In this document: positions 33,362-40,884 of the stretch, in pieces
How positions within the stretch are numbered: position 1 is the stretch's first letter
Layout of the letters: each line of letters opens with the position of its first letter
Source of the DNA: Rariloculus sp965263005
GTDB taxonomy: Bacteria > Pseudomonadota > Gammaproteobacteria > Steroidobacterales > Rariloculaceae
Length of the DNA stretch: 64,000 bases
Reading direction: 5' to 3'
Assembly (NCBI RefSeq): GCF_965263005.1
Contig: NZ_OZ253579.1
Location: 4,186,577-4,250,576, forward strand
Notes under the pieces: generated by a model
What the model was told of the DNA's origin: nothing
The model's input: the letters and a program-made list of their open reading frames with translations, nothing else
The model's database searches: none
Program-made: the position numbers and the translations under genes

Positions 33362-35437
33362 TCATATCCTGAGGCCCATGAGCGGCGGCTCGCCCTCGGA
33401 GTCGCCGGCGACGAGCGCTGGCGCCTCGCCGGGCAGCCAGGCCGGCACGGAGAACCTTACCCGCCGCCGAACGGGCGGACCTGCTTCACCGAAGTCCCGG
33501 TCGGGCTGCGCGATGGTCACGAACTCAACATCGACCCGCTCGGGCGTGAATCGCACGACGGCATAGCCGAGCGCATCCGTGTCGGCATAGCTCAAGTGCG
33601 GGTTCACGGCTGGTTTCGCTTCGCGCCGCGCGGCATCGGCGTCGCCCGTTTCCGAGAGCGTCCGGGCGGCGTCAGCGCCGAACAGAAGCCAGGCATTGAG
33701 CGCCGGCAGCATCGCGCCTTCCAGCCCGAAATCGCGGCCATCGAACCGGACGAGGCGATCGATCTCGGGATCGCTGCGCGAGCTCGTGACCTGATTCTTG
33801 AGCCGCGGGCCTGCGCTGATGGACGTGCAGGCGAATTCGGGCACGGCCGCCACCGGGGCGTCGCCGTCGTAGTCGTCGTAGACGAGGCCCGCGAAGTGGG
33901 CGTGGCGGTCTCCGGTCAGCGACACGACGTTGGCGAAGCGGTTGTCGCGAACGAAGCGCGTGAGCTCGCGGCGCTCGACAGGATAACCGTCCCAGCTATC
34001 GGTCCACCACAGGTCGTTCAGTTGGCCGTGCTCGCGAAAGCTCATGTCGAAGCCGAAACGCATGAGCGGCACGTCGTTGCAGATCGCCTTCCAGCGCGCA
34101 TCGCTCCGCGTCAGAGATTCCTTGAGCCAGGCCTTCTGCGCGGAGCCAAGCAGAGAACCGCGCGGGGCGTCCCTGCGCGTGTTGGCGACGGCGAGGCCAT
34201 TGAGCACGACGGTATCGGGCGGGTTACCGCCATTTGCCGTGCGCCCGGCGTTCTGAATCTCGACCAGTTGCGCCGGGACCGGCACGTTGGTGTAAGCGAC
34301 CGTATCCGACCCGAGGATAGCGTCGTCCATCCCTCTCGGACCGCGGTAGCTTCGTCCATCGACAACGATGAGCTCCGCCATGCTTCCCCAGCGCAGCGTT
34401 CGATGGATCGCGAGCGTGCCGATCGCGGCGAGATTGTTCCGCTCGTGGCTAAGGTAATCGTCATCGAATTCAGCCGGCGCGACGTCCTCGACCTCGGCCG
34501 GAATGAAGTCGCGCGCTGGATTGTTGCCGGCCGGCCCGGCTGGGGCGACGCTCAGGGCCGCCGGCATGTACTCGAACCAGGCCTGGTTTGCGTCGACCTT
34601 GCGCCGCTGCATCGGTCCCGACGGATGAAAGCTCTGCCAGTAATCGTTGAAGAGTTCGTGGTCGTCCCAGGTGTAGACGAACGGAAACGCGGCGCGCGCG
34701 TCCTGCAAGTCCGGGTCGGTCAGATAAGTACGGTAGAGCTCGCGGTAGTCGTCGAGGCTCCGGGCCTCGCCCAGCGCAAGGAAGCGCCGCGGCGAACCGT
34801 CCGCATTCAGTAGCTCGATCGGTTGGCCATCCGCATCGGTCTGCGCCCGGTTGTTTCCCTCGTAGATGAAATCGCCGACGTGGATGACGAGATCGATCTT
34901 TCGATCGGAAGCGGCCGCGGCGTCATCGAGCAGGAGCCTGCGATAGGCGCTGAACAGCCCTTGTTCGTAATGCTGGCACGAGCAAAGCGCCGCGGTAAGC
35001 GTCGCGTCTGCATCCGGCGCGGGCGCCGTATGTGTGCGCCCCGTGCGGCTCGCGCCGCTGTCGGGCGCGATGAAGCGGTAAAAATAGGTCCGGGACGGCT
35101 CCAGGCCATCCACAAAGCAACGCACGGTGTAGTCGAGCTCGCGCTCGGCCGTGCAGGTCTCCTCGATCAGAATCTCAGACAGATTCTCGTCACGGCCGAG
35201 CTGCAAGCGCAGCGGTACAGACTCCTCGTCGTCGGGCACCTCGGGCACGGCTCTCGTCCAGAGCATGATCGCGTCGGCCTGGGGGTCGGCGGATGCGACT
35301 CCCTGCGCAAAGCCATAAGCGGAAGCGCCCGGACGCGGCACGGAGCAGCCGACGAGCGTGTTGACCGATGCCGTCGCGACAAAGCAGCCCGCCGTGCGGG
35401 AGAACAGCCCCAGAAACTCGCGGCGCGTCTGTTGCAT
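33362..35437 (-). CDS. phoD: PhoD-type alkaline phosphatase/phosphodiesterase
   Basis: A 691-residue protein with a twin-arginine signal TRREFLGLFS. PhoD motifs are visible: GVASADPQADAIMLWTRA, ALCSCQHYEQGLFSAYRR, HVGDFIYEG, FVYTWDDHELFNDYW, and GDRHAHFAGLV near the C-terminus; these supply Ca/Fe ligands. PhoD hydrolyses phosphomonoesters and phosphodiesters outside the cytoplasm during phosphate shortage. No pho box was identified upstream. The ribosome binding site is weak (GGGATAG). Confidence 0.92.
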   Translation of the reverse strand: MQQTRREFLGLFSRTAGCFVATASVNTLVGCSVPRPGASAYGFAQGVASADPQADAIMLWTRAVPEVPDDEESVPLRLQLGRDENLSEILIEETCTAERELDYTVRCFVDGLEPSRTYFYRFIAPDSGASRTGRTHTAPAPDADATLTAALCSCQHYEQGLFSAYRRLLLDDAAAASDRKIDLVIHVGDFIYEGNNRAQTDADGQPIELLNADGSPRRFLALGEARSLDDYRELYRTYLTDPDLQDARAAFPFVYTWDDHELFNDYWQSFHPSGPMQRRKVDANQAWFEYMPAALSVAPAGPAGNNPARDFIPAEVEDVAPAEFDDDYLSHERNNLAAIGTLAIHRTLRWGSMAELIVVDGRSYRGPRGMDDAILGSDTVAYTNVPVPAQLVEIQNAGRTANGGNPPDTVVLNGLAVANTRRDAPRGSLLGSAQKAWLKESLTRSDARWKAICNDVPLMRFGFDMSFREHGQLNDLWWTDSWDGYPVERRELTRFVRDNRFANVVSLTGDRHAHFAGLVYDDYDGDAPVAAVPEFACTSISAGPRLKNQVTSSRSDPEIDRLVRFDGRDFGLEGAMLPALNAWLLFGADAARTLSETGDADAARREAKPAVNPHLSYADTDALGYAVVRFTPERVDVEFVTIAQPDRDFGEAGPPVRRRVRFSVPAWLPGEAPALVAGDSEGEPPLMGLRI

Positions 35438-35783
35438 TGATTTCTATCCCGTTATCGGCAGGTCAGACACTTCATGAGTCAGTCTCCGCGTCGGACAGCC
35501 TCCGCCGCGCCCATTGCGTTGCCGGTACACCGGTTGAGGCAATGGTACACAGAATCGTTGGGGGCATCCGTATCGGCGAGGGCGCCCTCCCCGGCCAGGA
35601 AACACACGCGTACGAACATCGTTCCCGATCGCAGCCTCGTATTCCACCGGGAACGCCGCGTCCGTCCGGCCCCAGGCGTCATCCCACCATGGTTCCGCAA
35701 TGACTTTGCGAACTGTAGACTCAATCAGTCCGGCACCGGGATTCGGGGCCACGGGGATCATTTCCGAGCGGGGAAACAAGGCA
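35438..35783. other. Intergenic region with nested hairpin and transposase remnant
   Basis: 346 bp between the divergent phoD and DUF6152-fusion genes. Near 35513-35547 there is a nested inverted repeat: CCATTGC ... GCAATGG around CCGGTACACCGG. On the minus strand (35479-35619) a short open frame contains VYHCLNRC, listed separately. Nothing else is recognised. Confidence 0.5.
35479..35619 (-). pseudogene. Possible remnant of an IS200-like/REP-associated transposase
   Basis: A 46-codon open frame from ATG 35619 contains DSVYHCLNRCTGNAMGA. The YHC(I/L)xRC stretch resembles the N-terminus of Y1-type TnpA_REP (RAYT) transposases (YYHCISRCVRRAF), but the rest is missing: no HxH or catalytic Tyr region follows. 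The surrounding nested hairpin would suit such an element. The similarity covers few residues, so this is a weak call. Confidence 0.28.
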
Positions 35784-36872
35784 ATGAGAATCCAAACGAG
35801 CTTGATGGCGATCGCAGCAGTCCTCATCGTGGCGGGCGCCTCGAAGTCGATGGCGCATCACGCATTCAGCACGGAGTTTGACGCCGACCTCGAAGGCGAA
35901 CTCGAGGGCGAGGTCACCCGCGTGTGGTGGGCGAATCCGCATATCCGCTACATCGTAAGCGCGCGAATGCCGGACGGCACGATCGAGGAGTGGTCGCTGC
36001 AGCCGCCCGGTAATCTGCCAACGTATCGCCGCGAGGGTTGGACGAGGGAATCGATACAGGTCGGGGATGTCGTCAGAGCCACGGGCAACCTCGGACGCGA
36101 CGGTGCGAAGAAAATGTATCCGGCATGCATCACTCACGAGAACGGCCGGCGTTTCGGACGCTGCGTCAACGCGGGCAGCGTTGCTCGCGTGACCGCGGAC
36201 CCGAACATCGATTACACCTATCAGGCCAACGATTACGACGTCGACATTTCGGGCTTCTGGAGCAACCGCTACAGGTTCCGGACCACTGTCGACGACTTCG
36301 AGCCAAGGCCCATGCCGCTGACGGTTGAGAGCCGCGCGATCCATGAAGCGCGGGAGTTCGGCGACGATCACGTGCTGCGCTGCCTGCCTGCCGGCCTGCC
36401 GCGCATCTTCGGCTCACCGTATCCGATGGAGATCGTCGACGCGGGCTCGCACTATGTCATGGTCTTTCTGCAGGACAACACGCCGCGCTGGGTATGGATG
36501 GACGGGCGCGGGGAGCCCGAGGACAGGCCGTTGTCCTCGATGGGCTTCTCGGTCGGCCATTGGGAAGACCGCACGCTCGTCATAGAGACGACGCTACTCG
36601 AGCCCGGTTGGCTCGACGGCTCGGGCTATCCGATGTCGGGCGGCGACGACACCCGCATCGTCGAGCGCTGGGAGATCGCCGAGGACGGGTTGACGATCGA
36701 TCGCACGATGACGATACACGACTCGCTCTACACCGAGCCGCTCGTCAGGACCCGCGGCTCGCAGCGCGGCGATTCGCGGGAACTGCTCGAAAGCGCGCCC
36801 TGCGACCCGACCCAGCACTACATCGACATGCTGGAGCGCGGCCGGCTCGAAGACTTGCTCCTGCAGCAATAA
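35784..36872 (+). CDS. DUF6152-containing fusion protein, exported
   Basis: A 362-residue secreted protein: signal peptide (LMAIAAVLIVAGASKSMA), then a DUF6152 module at about 25-125 (HHAFSTEFDADLEGELEGEV, WWANPHIRYIV, GDVVRATGNLGRDG). The second module (about 145-360) resembles the protein encoded at 20270 (FWSNRYRF, LRCLPAGLPRIFGSPYPMEI, MGFSVGHWEDRTLVIETTLL, DPTQHYIDML). Thus the two adjacent proteins of the 20-21 kb pair are fused here. Function unknown. ATG 35784 precedes the signal peptide. Confidence 0.85.
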   Translation: MRIQTSLMAIAAVLIVAGASKSMAHHAFSTEFDADLEGELEGEVTRVWWANPHIRYIVSARMPDGTIEEWSLQPPGNLPTYRREGWTRESIQVGDVVRATGNLGRDGAKKMYPACITHENGRRFGRCVNAGSVARVTADPNIDYTYQANDYDVDISGFWSNRYRFRTTVDDFEPRPMPLTVESRAIHEAREFGDDHVLRCLPAGLPRIFGSPYPMEIVDAGSHYVMVFLQDNTPRWVWMDGRGEPEDRPLSSMGFSVGHWEDRTLVIETTLLEPGWLDGSGYPMSGGDDTRIVERWEIAEDGLTIDRTMTIHDSLYTEPLVRTRGSQRGDSRELLESAPCDPTQHYIDMLERGRLEDLLLQQ

Positions 36873-36882
36873 GGAATCGCGG

Positions 36883-37809
36883 CTACAGATACGGATCGCC
36901 GTACGGCTCGGGTCTGCGCTTGAACTTCTTGTAGAGCCACAAGTACTGCTCGGGCACGCGGCGGATGTAGTCTTCGAGAAGCGCGACGAACTTGAGCGTA
37001 TCGCTTTCGGCATTGCCGCTCGGAAAGTCCGGCATGGGCGCTCCGATCTCGACGACATAGCCCGAATCGCCGGGCAGCCGGCGAAAGAAGTACGGCAGCG
37101 CGGTGGCGCCGCTGATACGCGCGAGCTTGCTCGTCACGATGTTCGTCAACGCGGGCTCCCCGAAAAACGGCAACATGGTGCTCTGGTTGCCGAGATAGCT
37201 CTGGTCGGGCATGTACGCAACGACATGGTTTTCCTTGAGTCGCCTGAGCAGGGCGCGGACATTGTCACGGGGAATCTGAATGCTCGCGAAGCGGCTGCGG
37301 CCGCGCCGGATCAAGACATCCATCATCGGGTTGCGCTGGGTCCGGTACATTGTCGCGACGCGCGGACACAGGTCCTCGAGGATAGCGACGCCGACCTCGA
37401 GCGTCGTAAAGTGCGCGCTGATCAGCAGCACGCCCCTGCCTTTGGCGAGTGCCCGGACGAGATGCTCGCGGCCTTCGACACGGATGATTCTGCGCAGGCG
37501 ATCGAGGGGCGAAAACCAGCCGATCCCCATCTCGACCAACGACAGGCCGACGGACTCGAAGTGCCGCTCAAGGAGCCGCTCTCGTTGCGCTGCCGAAAGC
37601 TCCTTGAAGCAGATCTCGATGTTGCGCCGGGCCACGGCGCGGTCTCTCTTTCTGATGCGGCGCAGGACCGGGCCCAACCGTCTGCCTAACGCCATCTGGA
37701 CGGACAGCGGCACTCGCGCAACGGCCTGCAGGAAAAGCCACAGAAACCAGGTCGGCCAATAGCGCGGCGCCCGGAATGGCGCGAGCGACAGACCCTCGGG
37801 CGCCCGCAT
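36883..37809 (-). CDS. lpxL: Lipid A biosynthesis acyltransferase (LpxL/HtrB type)
   Basis: A 308-residue inner-membrane acyltransferase. FRAPRYWPTWFLWLFLQAVA gives the usual LpxL/LpxM N-terminus and membrane helix; the catalytic H-x4-E is HFTTLE in LLISAHFTTLEVG, and YRTQRNPMMD, PDQSYLGNQSTMLPFFGEPA and YLWLYKKFKRRPE are family motifs. It adds a secondary acyl chain to lipid A. The ATG at 37809 is three bases from a repeat element, so the leader and any ribosome site come from that element; upstream in-frame codons to 37872 are repeat-encoded and are not counted. Confidence 0.9.
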   Translation of the reverse strand: MRAPEGLSLAPFRAPRYWPTWFLWLFLQAVARVPLSVQMALGRRLGPVLRRIRKRDRAVARRNIEICFKELSAAQRERLLERHFESVGLSLVEMGIGWFSPLDRLRRIIRVEGREHLVRALAKGRGVLLISAHFTTLEVGVAILEDLCPRVATMYRTQRNPMMDVLIRRGRSRFASIQIPRDNVRALLRRLKENHVVAYMPDQSYLGNQSTMLPFFGEPALTNIVTSKLARISGATALPYFFRRLPGDSGYVVEIGAPMPDFPSGNAESDTLKFVALLEDYIRRVPEQYLWLYKKFKRRPEPYGDPYL

Positions 37810-37812
37810 GGC

Positions 37813-37975
37813 TAGCGGCCCGTGGCGACAGTCCCGCGTCGCACCGAGACCGGCGAGGCGCCCGGCCGGCAAGGCACGAGGAGGGAGAATATCGGGAATA
37901 TTCGACCGACGAGCAACGTAGACGGCCGGGATGCATCGTCGGTCGAATGCAGCGGGACTGTTGCCACGGGCTGCT
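37813..37975 (-). repeat. Interspersed TIR element, copy 4 (163 bp)
   Basis: Ends TAGCGGCCCGTGGCGACAGT and GACTGTTGCCACGGGCTGCT. The core GAATATCGGGAATATTCGAC and GATGCATCGTCGGTCGAATG place it in the same subfamily as copies at 42369 and 61531. Reversed orientation. Its left end lies three bases upstream of the lpxL start codon, on the opposite side to the coding direction, replacing the natural leader. Confidence 0.92.
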
Positions 37976-38279
37976 GCTGCCGCCGCCCGGGTTCACGGCC
38001 GGCACCGCTCTGCATCGATGACCGGGGCAGGATGCCGCCGCGCATGCGTACCCCGATGACGTCATGCACGCTCGCCTGAGCGCCCGAGCGGGCAAGCTTG
38101 TTGTCAGCTCGACAAGCAGATGACATCGTAAAGGGTGGCCGCATCGATTCGATGCAGTTTAACAGGCTGAGGCCAGGCTTCGACCGGTTGCGGGGCCGCT
38201 CGGCCGCCGGCGGGCGGTGGACCGGACGGCCAGTCGATCATTGCGATTGCACGACCCGATGATTTAGAGTCTCGCTCTC
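37976..38279. other. Intergenic region, no gene seen
   Basis: 304 bp between repeat copy 4 and the L,D-transpeptidase gene. Open frames here are short and lack ribosome sites. A near-palindrome CATCGATTCGATG occurs around 38141-38154. The promoter of the transpeptidase gene is expected near the right end; no exact box is assigned. Confidence 0.5.
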
Positions 38280-38798
38280 ATGCGCACATTCGCCCTTGTC
38301 CGAATGCTTCCTGTTCTCGCTGCGTTGACGGCGCCCGCCGCGCATGCGCAGAGCGGACCGTTGCCGCCGCTCGAGCTGGCCGACAAGATTCTCGTCGAGA
38401 AGGCAGAGCGCAAGCTGTATCTCCTGAAGGCAGGCAACGTGCTCAGGGAGTTCGACATCGCCCTCGGTCTCTTTCCCAAGGGCCACAAGCACCGCTCAGG
38501 CGACTTCAGGACGCCCGAGGGCCTTTATCAGATCGACGCCAGGCACTCCGGCAGCAACTATTTCCTCGCACTCAGGATTTCGTACCCGAACGAGCAGGAC
38601 CGGGCCCGCGCACGGGCTCTGGACGCCAATCCCGGCGGCCAAATCATGATTCACGGGCAGCCCAACGAGCCCAAGTACGACGAGAGCTGGTACCGGGACT
38701 GGGATTGGACAGACGGCTGCATAGCGGTTTCGAACTCCGACATGGTCGATATCTGGCTCATGACCCAAGTGCCTACACCGATAGAGATTCGACCGTAG
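38280..38798 (+). CDS. L,D-transpeptidase (YkuD family), exported
   Basis: A 172-residue protein with a signal peptide (MRTFALVRMLPVLAALTAPA) and a YkuD domain: KILVEKAERKLYLLKAGNVL, GHKHRSGDFRTPEGLYQID, and the catalytic region IMIHGQPNE ... DWTDGCIAVSNSDM with the nucleophilic Cys. This type (ErfK/YafK-like) forms or removes L,D cross-links or attaches proteins to peptidoglycan. ATG 38280 is the natural start. It stands upstream of htpG but is separated by the heat-shock promoter. Confidence 0.9.
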   Translation: MRTFALVRMLPVLAALTAPAAHAQSGPLPPLELADKILVEKAERKLYLLKAGNVLREFDIALGLFPKGHKHRSGDFRTPEGLYQIDARHSGSNYFLALRISYPNEQDRARARALDANPGGQIMIHGQPNEPKYDESWYRDWDWTDGCIAVSNSDMVDIWLMTQVPTPIEIRP

Positions 38799-38925
38799 CA
38801 TCGGCTCGACGACCTGCTCAGGGACTTCGCCAGCCAGCGGCGAATGACGCTGACGGACGCGGCGAGCTACGTGCCGTGTTACGACATGGCGGTCCGAACC
38901 GAAGCTAAGCGCGGCCGGGGACCGG

Positions 38926-38951
38926 CTTGAAAAACGACGATCCGACCCCAT
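38926..38951 (+). promoter_or_regulatory. RpoH (sigma-32) heat-shock promoter of htpG
   Basis: CTTGAAA at 38926-38932 and CCCCAT at 38946-38951, separated by 13 bases, match the sigma-32 consensus established in E. coli (CTTGAA, 13-15 bases, CCCCAT). The expected start of transcription lies about 30 bases before the htpG ATG at 38989. This makes htpG a heat-shock gene here, as in other proteobacteria. Confidence 0.85.
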
Positions 38952-38988
38952 CGTAGCGGTCGAGCGACGGTTTTGTGAGGGTCCGCCA

Positions 38989-40866
38989 ATGTCGGAGGAA
39001 GCGTCTCCGGAGACTTTCGGGTTTCACGCCGAGGTCAGGCAACTGCTGCACCTCATGGTGCACTCCCTGTACAGCGACAGGGAAATCTTCCTGCGCGAGC
39101 TGATCTCCAACGCTTCGGATGCGGCGGACCGGCTGCGCTTCGAGGCACTCGCGAACCCCGAGCTGATGGGAGATGCCGAGCTTGCGATCGACGTCGACAT
39201 CGACCGCGACGCAGGCACCGTGTCCGTCTCGGACAACGGGGTCGGCATGAGCCGCGACGAGATCATCGAGCAGTTGGGCACGATTGCGCATTCGGGCACG
39301 AGCCGGTATCTGGAAAACCTCACCGGGGATCAGCAGAAGGACGCCCGGCTGATCGGCCAGTTCGGCGTCGGGTTCTACTCGGTATTCATCGTCGCTGACG
39401 AAGTCGAGGTCATGAGCCGCCGAGCCGATCTGCCGGCGTCGGAAGGAGTGCGATGGCGCTCCGACGGCCAGGGCGAGTACAGCTTGCAGCGCATCGACAA
39501 GGCAGAGCGCGGCACGACTGTGCGGCTCAAGCTCAAGGCCGACGCGAGCGAGTTTCTCGACGAGGGCCGGGTCCGCGCCCTGATCAGAAAGTACTCCGAT
39601 CACATCAGTTTCCCGGTACGGATGAGCAGCGATCAGCAAGGTGACACAGAAGAGCGAACGGTCAATCGTGCGAAGGCCTTATGGGCGCGCCCGCGAACCG
39701 AAGTCAGCGATGACGAGTACATCGAGTTTTACAGGCACGTCACCCACGACTTCAGCGATCCGTTGATCTGGAGCCACAATCGCGTCGAAGGCAAACGTGA
39801 GTATACGAGCCTGCTCTACATTCCCTCGGAGGCGCCGTTCGATCTGTGGAACAGGGAGTCGCCGAAGGGCGTGAAGCTCTACGTGCAGCGTGTGTTCATT
39901 ACCGACCAGGCAACGCAATTCCTGCCGCTCTACCTGCGCTTCGTCAGAGGCATCGTCGACTGCGGCGATCTGTCCTTGAACGTGTCGCGCGAATTGCTCC
40001 AGCAGGATCCTGCGATCAGCGCGATGAAGAGCGCGTTGACGAAACGCGTGCTCGACCTGCTTGCAAGATTGTCCACAGCGGATCCCTCGAAGTACGCAAC
40101 GTTCTGGGAACAGTTCGGATCGACACTGAAGGAAGGTCTGGCCGAGGATTCGGCCAATCGGGAAAACATCGCGGGGTTATTGAGATTCAACACGACCAGG
40201 TCTGAAGGTGTCGCGCCGGATCGGAGCCTCAGCAACTACCTCGAGAACGCGGCGGCGGATCACGAATCGATCTATTACCTGATCGCAGACTCGCCGTTGG
40301 CGGCTCGCTCGAGCCCGCATCTCGAAGCCTTCAGGGAGCGCGGCATCGAAGTGTTGCTGTTGTCCGACCGTATCGATGAGTGGGCCATGCAGTACCTGCA
40401 CGAATACGAAGGAAAGTCGTTCAGGGACGTGGGTCGGGGAGAGCTCGATCTGGCAGCCGGCGACGAAGCGAAGCCGGTTGAACCTGACGCAGACAAGGAG
40501 CGCAAGCACCTCGTCAAGCGGATCAAGCGCGCATTGCGCGAACGCGTCGCCGAAGTCCGGGTCAGCTCGAGACTCAAGGAGTCCGCAGCCTGCCTCGTGC
40601 TCAACGAGCACGATGTCGGGTATCAGATGCGGGAACTGCTCAAGGCCTCGGGTCAGGAAGCGCCGGTCACGCTGCCGAACCTGGAGATCAATCCGTCTCA
40701 CCCGCTGATCGGCAAGCTCTCGGCAGAGAACGATGACGGCAGGTTCGAACGGCTCTCGGCGGTGGTCCTCGATCAGGCTATTCTTGCGGAAGGCCGTCAG
40801 CTCGACGACCCGGCCGCGTTCGTCAAGCGGATCAACGCATTGCTGCTTGAGGCCGACCGCGACTGA
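38989..40866 (+). CDS. htpG: Chaperone HtpG (Hsp90)
   Basis: A 625-residue bacterial Hsp90. The GHKL ATPase domain shows FLRELISNASDAADRLRF, DNGVGMSRDEI, GTIAHSGTSRYLE and GQFGVGFYSVFIVAD; the middle domain holds LYIPSEAPFDLWNRE, VKLYVQRVFITD and VSRELLQQDP. The C-terminal dimerisation domain is intact. Length fits the family. It is a cytoplasmic ATP-dependent chaperone. The start has GAGGGTC upstream and a sigma-32 promoter (38926-38951). Confidence 0.97.
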   Translation: MSEEASPETFGFHAEVRQLLHLMVHSLYSDREIFLRELISNASDAADRLRFEALANPELMGDAELAIDVDIDRDAGTVSVSDNGVGMSRDEIIEQLGTIAHSGTSRYLENLTGDQQKDARLIGQFGVGFYSVFIVADEVEVMSRRADLPASEGVRWRSDGQGEYSLQRIDKAERGTTVRLKLKADASEFLDEGRVRALIRKYSDHISFPVRMSSDQQGDTEERTVNRAKALWARPRTEVSDDEYIEFYRHVTHDFSDPLIWSHNRVEGKREYTSLLYIPSEAPFDLWNRESPKGVKLYVQRVFITDQATQFLPLYLRFVRGIVDCGDLSLNVSRELLQQDPAISAMKSALTKRVLDLLARLSTADPSKYATFWEQFGSTLKEGLAEDSANRENIAGLLRFNTTRSEGVAPDRSLSNYLENAAADHESIYYLIADSPLAARSSPHLEAFRERGIEVLLLSDRIDEWAMQYLHEYEGKSFRDVGRGELDLAAGDEAKPVEPDADKERKHLVKRIKRALRERVAEVRVSSRLKESAACLVLNEHDVGYQMRELLKASGQEAPVTLPNLEINPSHPLIGKLSAENDDGRFERLSAVVLDQAILAEGRQLDDPAAFVKRINALLLEADRD

Positions 40867-40884
40867 TTCTCCCGCCTCGGCGAC

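Noticed and set aside
33329..34813. 494-codon plus-strand open frame
   Set aside because: Antisense shadow of phoD.
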